This document shows positions 25,017 through 32,277 of a stretch of DNA of 32,569 nt, in pieces. Numbering within the stretch: the first letter of the stretch is position 1; the number at the start of each line of letters is the position of its first letter. The position numbers and the translations under genes were made by a program. The stretch is from the NCBI GenBank assembly GCA_902617975.1, contig CACMYV010000011.1, positions 1 to 32,569 of the forward strand, in the 5' to 3' direction. The notes under the pieces were generated by a model that was not told the origin of the DNA, did no database searches, and saw only the letters and a list, made by a program, of their open reading frames with translations. The stretch is from an uncultured Pelagibacteraceae bacterium. GTDB lineage: Bacteria; Pseudomonadota; Alphaproteobacteria; Pelagibacterales; Pelagibacteraceae.

Positions 25017-25711
25017 TTAGCAAGACCAAGCTCGGAATAAATTTCTTTTTGCAATAATTTTACAAATTCTGTTTCTTCGATACCTGTATTAATTGGTTTT
25101 AAAATAGAAATAGTAATCGTTTTATTGGGTATCATCTTTCCAGATTTTGGCCATACTCTTCCAGAGTCAATAGCGACGGGTTGACATTTTACATTTAATT
25201 CTCTGTAAATTCTTCCAACTCCCTTTTTAAAAGGAATAATTTCATCTGGTAGAACTCGAGTAGCTTGTGGAAAAATTATTACAGGTCTTTTTGTTTTTTC
25301 CATAACTTCTTTAATTTTTTCAGTAAAATTAAGGTTTTCTTTAGAAACTTTATTTCTATTCACAGAAATAGAATCTATCTTTCTTAAATACCAACCAAAT
25401 ATCGGAATATTTAATAGTTCTTTTTTAAGAATAAAAATTGGTGAATTAAATATTGTTTGTAAAAAAAAAGTTTCAAACATCGATTGATGAGAGCATGCGA
25501 TGAAGAAATTTTCGTTATTAATTATGTTTTCTTGACCTTTTATTACTATGCCGGTTGAGTAAAAAATTTTTAAACAGAATGAGGACCAGTATCCAAAAAG
25601 TTTACCTCCAAAAAGAGTGATTTTCTTTGGTAGTAATAAAGATGGAAGAAAAATAATACATATTAAAATTAATCCAGAAAAAAATATACTTTTAAAGAGG
25701 ATATTTCTCAT
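25013..25711 (-). CDS. plsC: 1-acyl-sn-glycerol-3-phosphate acyltransferase
   Basis: Adds the second acyl chain to lysophosphatidate to give phosphatidate, at the inner membrane. The 232-aa protein begins with a hydrophobic helix (LFKSIFFSGLILICIIFLPSL, in part). Acyltransferase motif I reads HQSMFE, that is HX4E in place of the usual HX4D; such variants occur in some alphaproteobacterial PlsC homologues. IFPQATRVLP stands for FPEGTR, and SISVNRNK is a recognisable block. Substrate specificity is therefore less certain than the family. It lies 13 bp downstream of lysA. Confidence 0.8.
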   Translation of the reverse strand: MRNILFKSIFFSGLILICIIFLPSLLLPKKITLFGGKLFGYWSSFCLKIFYSTGIVIKGQENIINNENFFIACSHQSMFETFFLQTIFNSPIFILKKELLNIPIFGWYLRKIDSISVNRNKVSKENLNFTEKIKEVMEKTKRPVIIFPQATRVLPDEIIPFKKGVGRIYRELNVKCQPVAIDSGRVWPKSGKMIPNKTITISILKPINTGIEETEFVKLLQKEIYSELGLAN

Positions 25712-25724
25712 TATAAGTTTTAAG

Positions 25725-26939
25725 TTAGATAATATCTGTTATTTTTTGTCTTTTTCTTATAATCTTTACTTTATTTCCTTTAATCAAAATTTCAGCAGGC
25801 CTTAATCTAAGATTATAATTAGATGATAATGAATAACCATAGGCACCTGTATCGCAAATAATCATAATATCATTTTCTTTTATATTCTGAAATTTCCTTT
25901 CTGTTAAAAATTTATCAGTTGTTTCACATACTGGGCCTACAAATTCTAATATTTTCTTTGATCGTGACATATTTCTTAGGGATGGAATTATCCTATGTTT
26001 TGCATTATACAAAGCTGGTCTTATCAAATCATTCATTGCCGCATCTAATATTACAAATGTTTTTGTTTTGTTATTTTTTAAATAAATTACTTTAGATACA
26101 AGTATACCAACATTTCCAATTATAGATCTTCCAGGTTCAAAAATTATTTTACAATTGTATTTATTTTTAAATTTAATTATTGATTTTTTATATTTTATAT
26201 AATTAAGTTTTTTCGCTTTATTATCATAGTTTATCCCCATTCCTCCACCTAAATCAATGATCTCAAATTTATAATCTAAATTTTTTAAAAGTTTATCAAG
26301 GACATTTAGCATTTTTTCGTAGGGTTTGTGGTTTAAGATTTGACTACCGATATGAACGCTTAAGCATTTAATATTTATAAATTTTGATTGTTTCATCAAA
26401 TTAATAATTTTTACAAAAGTCTTTTTATCTACACCAAATTTATTTTCACTTTTACCGGTTGAAATTTGTTTCAATGTTTCAGCATCTGTATCTGGATTTA
26501 ATCTTAGTCCTATATCAACAACTTTATTTAGTTTTTTTGCAGCCGCTTCAATCGCCAAAACTTCACTCAATGACTCAGAATTTATTAATAATATTTTTTG
26601 CTTAATTGCGTACTCAATTTCATCTTTTGTTTTACCAACTCCAGAGAAAACTATTTTTTTTTTGTTAATACCAGCCTTAAGTGATGCATATAATTCACCT
26701 TTTGAAACCACGTCTGCTCCAAGGCCAAGTTTTTTTATTTCTTTTAATAGTGAAATATTAGAATTAGATTTTACAGAAAAACAAATTAAAGGTCTTATTT
26801 CCTTAAAAGCTTTTTTAAAATTCTCTACATTTTCTCTTAAATTTTTATAAGAGTAGCAGTATAGAGGTGTATTAAATTTTTTTGTCAGACTCTCAACGTT
26901 TTTTCCTTCAATAAAAAATTTATTGTTTAAATATCTCAT
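25725..26939 (-). CDS. lysA: Diaminopimelate decarboxylase
   Basis: PLP enzyme that makes L-lysine from meso-diaminopimelate. The 404-aa protein has the Schiff-base Lys57 (CFSVKSNSN), HIGSQIL, DLGGGMGINY and EPGRSIIGN for the phosphate-binding side. The catalytic Cys of the partner subunit is in GPVCETTDKF, and DTGAYGYSLSSNYNLR is at the C-terminus. The ATG overlaps the lptM stop as ATGA. The order argH-lptM-lysA is widely conserved in proteobacteria. Confidence 0.97.
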   Translation of the reverse strand: MRYLNNKFFIEGKNVESLTKKFNTPLYCYSYKNLRENVENFKKAFKEIRPLICFSVKSNSNISLLKEIKKLGLGADVVSKGELYASLKAGINKKKIVFSGVGKTKDEIEYAIKQKILLINSESLSEVLAIEAAAKKLNKVVDIGLRLNPDTDAETLKQISTGKSENKFGVDKKTFVKIINLMKQSKFINIKCLSVHIGSQILNHKPYEKMLNVLDKLLKNLDYKFEIIDLGGGMGINYDNKAKKLNYIKYKKSIIKFKNKYNCKIIFEPGRSIIGNVGILVSKVIYLKNNKTKTFVILDAAMNDLIRPALYNAKHRIIPSLRNMSRSKKILEFVGPVCETTDKFLTERKFQNIKENDIMIICDTGAYGYSLSSNYNLRLRPAEILIKGNKVKIIRKRQKITDII

Positions 26940-27052
26940 AATACTTTTTGAATATTCTTACTTAATTCAGATTTATACTCTGGATCGCCTTTACGCCCAC
27001 AAGCAACTACAAAATATAAACAAAGTATAATAATTAAAATTTTTTTACTCAT
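26936..27052 (-). CDS. lptM: LptM-like small lipoprotein (LPS translocon maturation)
   Basis: A 38-aa frame between argH and lysA, found by reading the minus strand. A hydrophobic signal (MSKKILIIILCLYFVVAC) leads to a lipobox ending in Cys18, followed by GRKGDP, the conserved (A)CGxKGP-like motif of the LptM (YifL) family. In E. coli LptM helps the LptDE complex oxidise correctly. It overlaps argH by 8 bp and lysA by 4 bp (ATGA), and position plus motif make the call firm. It is likely translated together with lysA. Confidence 0.8.
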   Translation of the reverse strand: MSKKILIIILCLYFVVACGRKGDPEYKSELSKNIQKVL

Positions 27053-28433
27053 TTTTTGCTTTTTTTATCATTTTCTTAACGTTCTCAAAAGAAGTTCCGC
27101 CATAAGATTTTTTTGAATTAATTGAATTTTCTAGATTTAGTATTTTATAAACATTTAATGTAAGTTTTGGCTCAATTTGATTTATTTCTTTCAATTCTAG
27201 TTCGTGAAGTTTTTTGTTTTTTTTTTCAGCTATATTAATTATTTTCGCTGTTTGTATGTATGCCTTTCTAAATGGATATCCAAGTTCTCTTACAATGTAA
27301 TCAGATAAATCTGTAGCTGTAGTAAATCCTTTTTCCGCAAGAGATAGCATACTTTTTTTATTTATTATTAAATTTTTTAATACATCATTCAATAATGATA
27401 GCGATATTTTTAGTTGATCATTCGTTTTAAAAACAATTTCTTTGTCATCCTGCAAATCTTTAAAATATGATAAGGGTAAGCCCTTTAATATTGAAATCAT
27501 AGAATTGATATTTCCAATAAATATTCCAGTTTTACCTCTCAAATATTCCAATGGATCAGGATTCTTTTTTTGTGGCATTATAGAAGAACCGGTTACTAAT
27601 TTATCATTTAAAGTTATCAAGTTAAATGCATCAGAATTCCAAATTATTAGTTCTTCAGCAATTCTAGAAATGTGTAAAGAGCAAGCCAGAGAAGAATACA
27701 AAAAATCTAAAACAAAATCTCTATCAGATACAGTATCTACAGAATTATTTGTTGGTTTTTTAAATTTAAGTTTTTTTGTGGTGTAATTTCTGTCAATTTT
27801 AAAAGAGGTGCCAGATAAGGCCCCTACACCTAAAGGATTTTCATCTAAAAATTCTAAATTATTCTTAAATTTTTTCTTATCTCTCTTAAACATTTCAACA
27901 TATGCTAGTAGATAATGTGCTAAAGATAGTGGTTGTGCATTTTTTAAATGTGTAAATCCTGGCATAATTGTTCTGATATTTTTTTGTGCAAGATTTAAAA
28001 TATTTAAATTTGTATAATCTAATAAAATTATTATTTTTTTTGTTGCTTCTTTTAACCATAATTTAAGGTCGGTAATTACCTGATCATTTCTTGATCTAGC
28101 AGTATGAACATATCCAGCATCGTCACCAATAAGTTCAAATAATCTGTTTTCTATATTCATATGAATATCCTCTAAATCATAATTAAAATTGAATTTCTTT
28201 TTTACAATTTCATTTTTAATTCTTTTTAATCCCCAAATTATTTTATTTTTTATCCTGAAATTTATAATTTTCTGTTTGTGAAGCATTTCGACATGAGCAA
28301 TTGATCCCTCGATATCTTCTTTAAATAGTCTTTTATCTATTGGCAATGAACCACCAACTTTTTTAAATAAAGTTGACGCATTCTTCTTAATTCTTGTACC
28401 CCAAATTGGTTTATTGTTTTTATTTTTACTCAT
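27045..28433 (-). CDS. argH: Argininosuccinate lyase
   Basis: Splits argininosuccinate into arginine and fumarate in the cytoplasm. The ATG at 28433 gives MSKNKNNKPIWGTRI, 462 aa; the TTG 9 bp upstream is unnecessary. HTARSRNDQV is the substrate loop, and TGSSIMPQKKNPDPLEY is the fumarase-superfamily signature with the catalytic Ser. The N-terminal WGTR is typical of the family. It is divergent from the TlpA-like gene with only 19 bp between the start codons. Confidence 0.97.
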   Translation of the reverse strand: MSKNKNNKPIWGTRIKKNASTLFKKVGGSLPIDKRLFKEDIEGSIAHVEMLHKQKIINFRIKNKIIWGLKRIKNEIVKKKFNFNYDLEDIHMNIENRLFELIGDDAGYVHTARSRNDQVITDLKLWLKEATKKIIILLDYTNLNILNLAQKNIRTIMPGFTHLKNAQPLSLAHYLLAYVEMFKRDKKKFKNNLEFLDENPLGVGALSGTSFKIDRNYTTKKLKFKKPTNNSVDTVSDRDFVLDFLYSSLACSLHISRIAEELIIWNSDAFNLITLNDKLVTGSSIMPQKKNPDPLEYLRGKTGIFIGNINSMISILKGLPLSYFKDLQDDKEIVFKTNDQLKISLSLLNDVLKNLIINKKSMLSLAEKGFTTATDLSDYIVRELGYPFRKAYIQTAKIINIAEKKNKKLHELELKEINQIEPKLTLNVYKILNLENSINSKKSYGGTSFENVKKMIKKAKNE

Positions 28434-28452
28434 GTTATTCAATTACAAATTT

Positions 28453-28983
28453 ATGAAATTTATATTTATATCCATTAAAATAATATTACTTTACTTCATA
28501 TCACTTAGTTATTCATATTCAATAGAAGCGCCTAATATAAAAAATCTAATAATTTATGAGAAAAAACAAAAAATTAAGTTTTTTGATTTTTTAAATGAGG
28601 CTGGAAATAAAGTTAATTTGAAAGATTTTGAGTCTGAATTAATTATTCTGAATTTTTGGGCAACATGGTGTGCGCCTTGTAGAGAGGAAATGCCATCTTT
28701 AAGTAATCTTCAAAAACTTAAGGATGAAAAAAAATTAAAGATTATCCCAATAAATATAGGTGGAGAAAATATTAGTAAATCTAAAAAGTTTTTTGATGAA
28801 CTGCTCATAGAAGAATTACAAGTTTTTGTTGGTGATGGTGCTGGAATTGCAAAAAATTTGAAATTAAGAGGAATACCCACAACACTATTCATTGATAAAG
28901 ATGGTTATGAGTTTGCAAGAATTGTTGGCTCAATAGATTTTAACAGTGATGAATTTTTAAATTGGTTAAATGAATTAAATTAA
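28453..28983 (+). CDS. TlpA/ResA-like periplasmic thioredoxin
   Basis: Thiol-disulfide oxidoreductase of 176 aa from the chosen ATG at 28453, beginning with a signal peptide or anchor (MKFIFISIKIILLYFISLS). The thioredoxin-like domain has the active site WCAPC with Cys73 and Cys76 (NFWATWCAPCREEMPSL) and the cis-Pro region RGIPTTLFIDKDG. Such proteins reduce apocytochrome c or other periplasmic thiols. An earlier ATG at 28432 overlaps the argH start and would only lengthen the signal. The tlpA/argH divergence is a conserved alphaproteobacterial arrangement. The exact partner is not known. Confidence 0.87.
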   Translation: MKFIFISIKIILLYFISLSYSYSIEAPNIKNLIIYEKKQKIKFFDFLNEAGNKVNLKDFESELIILNFWATWCAPCREEMPSLSNLQKLKDEKKLKIIPINIGGENISKSKKFFDELLIEELQVFVGDGAGIAKNLKLRGIPTTLFIDKDGYEFARIVGSIDFNSDEFLNWLNELN

Positions 28984-29180
28984 TTTTTATAAAAGTAAGC
29001 TAATGCTACAAGCACAATTATAGCAACAAATTGTAGTAAAACTCTTAGCTGCATTAATTTGTTTGATGTTTTTTTATCTCCATCTCCTTTAAAAAGAGTT
29101 CTAATGCCAAGAATTAACACAACAGCTACAGCTGCAAGCAAAACAATTGCAGCAATTTTAACAAATATTTCAGAAATCAT
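28980..29180 (-). CDS. HIG1-like twin transmembrane helix small protein
   Basis: A 66-aa protein with two membrane helices (about 8-27 and 46-63) joined by a short basic loop. KTSNKLMQLRVLLQFVAI is close to the HIG1 domain pattern (NKxMRxRVxxQ) found in small proteins linked to cytochrome oxidase assembly. It convergently overlaps the TlpA-like gene by 4 bp (TTAA). Function in bacteria is poorly defined. Confidence 0.7.
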   Translation of the reverse strand: MISEIFVKIAAIVLLAAVAVVLILGIRTLFKGDGDKKTSNKLMQLRVLLQFVAIIVLVALAYFYKN

Positions 29181-29229
29181 ACTTTGATTTTAGTTTCTTT
29201 TTAAAATAAAAAAACATAATTACTTATCT

Positions 29230-29886
29230 ATGACATTTTGCCTTGAATCAACAATTATAAAACCTGAAAAAGGGTTCGAAATCAAAAATGCAGTAATTTT
29301 ACTTCATGGATATGGTGGAGATGGAAAAGATATAAGTATGTTAACTCTGAATTGGAAAAGATTTTTAACCAATTCAGTATTCTTATGTCCGAACGGACAT
29401 GAGCCATGTAAGATTAACCCAATTGGTTATCAATGGTTTGATTTAGAAACAAATGATAAAAATTATATTTTAAATGAAGTAAAAAAAGCTGAAGATAAAT
29501 TAAAAAAATACATTGAAGAGGTTAAAGCAGAATATAATTTGGATAATTCAAAGATATGTTTGTCTGGATTTAGTCAGGGTTGTATGATGTCAATTAACCT
29601 GGGCTTAACTTCTAAAAATCCCTTTAATTGTATTGTTGGATTTTCTGGAAAGATTATAGATAAAGAGGATCTTAATTTAAGATTAATTTCTAAAACAAAA
29701 GCTTTATTAATTCATGGTGAAAAAGATGAAATAGTTCCACCCCATAATTTATTAGAGGCAAAAGATTTTTTTACACGAAACAATATAAGTATTGAAACTT
29801 TAATGATCAAAGACTGCGACCATCATATACCAGTAGAAGCTTCAAGCAATGCATTAAAATTTATCAAAAACAATTTTAATTCTTAA
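29230..29886 (+). CDS. Phospholipase/carboxylesterase-family alpha/beta hydrolase
   Basis: Predicted serine esterase of 218 aa. VILLHGYGGDGKDI is the oxyanion region, GFSQG holds the nucleophile Ser115, Asp166 lies in HGEKDEIVPP, and His198 or His199 is in DCDHHIP, completing the triad. There is no signal peptide. It is divergent from the HIG1-like gene over 49 bp. The natural ester substrate cannot be told; the family includes YpfH and human APT1-like enzymes. Confidence 0.85.
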   Translation: MTFCLESTIIKPEKGFEIKNAVILLHGYGGDGKDISMLTLNWKRFLTNSVFLCPNGHEPCKINPIGYQWFDLETNDKNYILNEVKKAEDKLKKYIEEVKAEYNLDNSKICLSGFSQGCMMSINLGLTSKNPFNCIVGFSGKIIDKEDLNLRLISKTKALLIHGEKDEIVPPHNLLEAKDFFTRNNISIETLMIKDCDHHIPVEASSNALKFIKNNFNS

Positions 29887-29944
29887 AGATAATTAATTTT
29901 TTTGTTACATTGATTAATAATATTATATAATATATTAGATAATT

Positions 29945-30517
29945 ATGACTCTGATGATCAATGAAAAACTTTCACTCGAAAAATGTCCAGCTCTAGTTCT
30001 TAATGCAGATTATAGACCACTAAGTTATTATCCTTTATCACTATGGTCATGGCAAGACGCAATTAAATCTGTATTTCTAGATAGAGTTTCAATCGTAAGT
30101 CATTATGATAGAATTATAAGAAGCCCATCTTTCTCTATGCAGTTACCTAGTGTTATAGCTTTAAAATCTTTTATAAAGCCTCGTTCAAATCCAAATTTTA
30201 CAAGGTTTAATGTTTTTTTAAGGGATAAGTTCAGTTGTCAATATTGTGGAAGTAATGAAGAACTAACTTTTGATCATCTTCTACCTAGATCAAAAGGAGG
30301 GAAAACAGATTGGGAAAATGTTGTTACTGCTTGCTCAGAATGTAATGTAAAAAAAGGTGGAAGATTATTAAAAAATTCAGGAATGAAATTAAATCAATGG
30401 CCTTTTCAACCAACAACAGAGGATCTTCACAGAAATGGGAAGAACTTTCCTCCTAATTTCCTCCATAGCAGTTGGATGGATTATTTATATTGGGATGTGG
30501 AATTAGATCCTAGTTAA
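29945..30517 (+). CDS. HNH endonuclease-domain protein
   Basis: A 190-aa protein with an N-terminal conserved block (PALVLNADYRPLSYYPLSLW) and an HNH motif. Zinc-binding pairs are Cys98/Cys101 (CQYC) and Cys130/Cys133 (CSEC), with His111 (TFDHLLPRSKGG) and the Asn of WENVVTACS. Proteins of this layout are widespread in alphaproteobacteria and cyanobacteria; their cellular role is unknown, and it is not obviously part of a mobile element here. No Shine-Dalgarno site is visible; a second ATG 9 bp downstream is an alternative start. Its stop overlaps coq7 by 4 bp. Confidence 0.85.
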   Translation: MTLMINEKLSLEKCPALVLNADYRPLSYYPLSLWSWQDAIKSVFLDRVSIVSHYDRIIRSPSFSMQLPSVIALKSFIKPRSNPNFTRFNVFLRDKFSCQYCGSNEELTFDHLLPRSKGGKTDWENVVTACSECNVKKGGRLLKNSGMKLNQWPFQPTTEDLHRNGKNFPPNFLHSSWMDYLYWDVELDPS

Positions 30518-31047
30518 ATTTTTTCAGAGATATTTATAGCAATTTTTGAACCAGTTTTAATAATTTTATCCATCACTGAATATAATCCTTTCTTTGTTGC
30601 TCCGTGCTCATATGCAATATCCTTATGTTCTAGCTCATCAGCTCTAAATTTTTTAATTTTTTCTCTAAGTTTTTTCTCATCATCTTGTAATTGATCTATT
30701 TGACTTTGGTAATGTTTATCAATTACTTCTTCAACAGAGGCTGTGCACAGCATTGCTGCCTTTTTTCCTAATATTGTTGAGCCAAAACCTAAACCTACTC
30801 CTAACAGATCCCATAGTGGTAAAAATTTAGTTGGTTTTATATTTCTTTCTTTGATTTCATTTTCAAAAAAATCACTATGTTCCTGTTCATGCTCTCTCAT
30901 TTCTTCTACTAATTTTAACAGTTCAGGATCTTTTTTGAATGTTTTAAGTGCTAAAAGTTGACCTTCATATATTTTAATTGCACCTCTTTCTCCAGCGTGA
31001 TCTACTCTAATAAATTCCTCTAATTTTCTTTTGCTAGTTTTTTTCAT
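30514..31047 (-). CDS. coq7: Demethoxyubiquinone hydroxylase Coq7
   Basis: Diiron monooxygenase for the C6 hydroxylation step of ubiquinone synthesis, used by many alphaproteobacteria in place of flavin-dependent UbiF. The 177-aa protein has the expected ligands: Glu20 (RVDHAGERGA), ExxH at 54-57 (REHEQEHS), Glu107 (SVEEVIDKHY) and ExxH at 139-142 (DELEHKDIAYEHGA). It complements ubiE and ubiB elsewhere in this window, so oxygen-dependent ubiquinone is likely. It overlaps dsbB by 14 bp. Confidence 0.96.
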   Translation of the reverse strand: MKKTSKRKLEEFIRVDHAGERGAIKIYEGQLLALKTFKKDPELLKLVEEMREHEQEHSDFFENEIKERNIKPTKFLPLWDLLGVGLGFGSTILGKKAAMLCTASVEEVIDKHYQSQIDQLQDDEKKLREKIKKFRADELEHKDIAYEHGATKKGLYSVMDKIIKTGSKIAINISEKI

Positions 31048-31507
31048 AAATAAGAGCTCTTAACGAAAATAATACAATTAGTAAAGATGTTAAAAAATTC
31101 AATCCAGATAAAGAGATGCCTAAAATAGCGAACTCCACATCTTTACAATTTTTAACTATTCCAAGACTTTCGATTATTTTTTCTTTATCTATGATATCTA
31201 TGTTTGTGATTGTGCAACCAGCATATTCATCAAAAATGTCATTTTCTATACCAAAATGATATCCCGCAAGAGCAGTACTTAGTGTGAATGTAATTATTAA
31301 AGCAATTAATATTTTATCAGATTTGAAATAGTTATATCCTAAAAAACAAATGAAGATTGCTACTAAAAAAGGAATTCTTTGATAAATACATAATTTACAC
31401 GGTAGATACTCAAGAACTTTTTCAATATAGATCGCGGATAATATAGCAATAATCGAGTATATAAAAATTAATAAATAAATATTTTTTCTTTTTAAAGTAA
31501 AATTCAT
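31034..31507 (-). CDS. dsbB: Disulfide bond formation protein B (DsbB-like)
   Basis: Inner-membrane quinone-linked oxidase that re-oxidises DsbA. The 157-aa protein has four helices. The first periplasmic Cys pair is C37-K-L-C40 in PCKLCIYQR, the diagnostic DsbB motif, and the second loop has Cys98 and Cys121. The length fits the small alphaproteobacterial form. It starts just 1 bp after the YqaA-like stop and overlaps coq7. No dsbA is present in the window. Confidence 0.9.
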   Translation of the reverse strand: MNFTLKRKNIYLLIFIYSIIAILSAIYIEKVLEYLPCKLCIYQRIPFLVAIFICFLGYNYFKSDKILIALIITFTLSTALAGYHFGIENDIFDEYAGCTITNIDIIDKEKIIESLGIVKNCKDVEFAILGISLSGLNFLTSLLIVLFSLRALIYEKN

Positions 31508-31508
31508 T

Positions 31509-32117
31509 TTAGTTCATAAAGTTTTGTAAAAATCTATAAATTAAAAAAACAAAAACAATTAATACAATTGAGAATATAATTGAAACTTTAAGAAGCTTTT
31601 TTTCAATTATTGATTTCATAGCTGGACCAAAATTTCCAACCAAGAAAGCTATTATAAAAAATCTAGATCCTCTTGTTAGTAAAGAGACAATTATAAAATA
31701 GACAATATTAAATTGAACAAATCCACTAGTTATTGTGAGTAATTTAAATGGGATGGGTGTAAAACCCGCTACAGCTAACAACGTTGCCCATGCAAAAGCT
31801 CCACCATCTGATGAAATTTTATCTTTTAAAAATGAAGTATTATCTACACCATAAAGCTCAAAAATCTTAATACCAATTTCATTGAAAAAAACATACCCTA
31901 TGAAATATCCCAAACATGCTCCTAAAACTGATCCTGCCGTAGCAATAATTGCTATCTTAATCCATTTTTGTCTGTCAGCAATAGTCATTGGAATAATAAG
32001 AACATCTGGTGGAATAGGAAATACGAAACTTTCAATAAAAGATATGAATCCTAAAATTTTTTTAGAATTTTTATGTCCTGCAAGTTTAATTGTTTTGTTA
32101 AATAGTTCCTTAAACAT
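31509..32117 (-). CDS. YqaA-family (VTT/DedA-superfamily) membrane protein
   Basis: A 202-aa integral membrane protein. ESFVFPIPPDVLIIPM and AGFTPIPFKLLTITSG are the two reentrant Pro-rich segments of the VTT (DedA-like) family, with TRGSRFFIIAFLVG as the Arg-rich signature. Relatives act in lipid scrambling or membrane homeostasis, but the role of YqaA proteins is not known. It heads the gene string yqaA-dsbB-coq7 on the minus strand. Confidence 0.88.
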   Translation of the reverse strand: MFKELFNKTIKLAGHKNSKKILGFISFIESFVFPIPPDVLIIPMTIADRQKWIKIAIIATAGSVLGACLGYFIGYVFFNEIGIKIFELYGVDNTSFLKDKISSDGGAFAWATLLAVAGFTPIPFKLLTITSGFVQFNIVYFIIVSLLTRGSRFFIIAFLVGNFGPAMKSIIEKKLLKVSIIFSIVLIVFVFLIYRFLQNFMN

Positions 32118-32182
32118 ATTTTCTTTTAATATAAATAGTGTTTTAATACTATTATTTATATTCTATGAAACTAAAAATAAAT

Positions 32183-32269
32183 GGGCGAATGGCGGAATTG
32201 GTAGACGCGTTGGACTCAAAATCCAATAGTAGTAATACTGTGAGAGTTCGATTCTCTCTTTGCCCACCA
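32183..32269 (+). tRNA. tRNA-Leu (anticodon CAA)
   Basis: Cloverleaf of 87 nt with encoded CCA end. The acceptor arm is GGGCGAA (32183-32189) with TTTGCCC (32259-32265), one G-U pair, then discriminator A and CCA. The D arm contains GGTAGACG, the anticodon stem is TTGGA/TCCAA with loop CTCAAAA, so the anticodon is CAA and it reads UUG. A long variable arm is typical of leucine (class II), and the T arm is GAGAG-TTCGATT-CTCTC. It lies 65 bp from the divergent YqaA gene. Confidence 0.96.
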
Positions 32270-32277
32270 AAAAATAT

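Noticed and set aside
32134..32153. AATAGT/ACTATT hairpin between the YqaA-like gene and tRNA-Leu
   Set aside because: Six pairs, mostly A-T, with no T-tract on either side; not a credible terminator or operator.
31882..32229. Plus-strand 115-aa open frame covering part of tRNA-Leu
   Set aside because: Antisense of the YqaA-like gene running into the tRNA; no sensible product.
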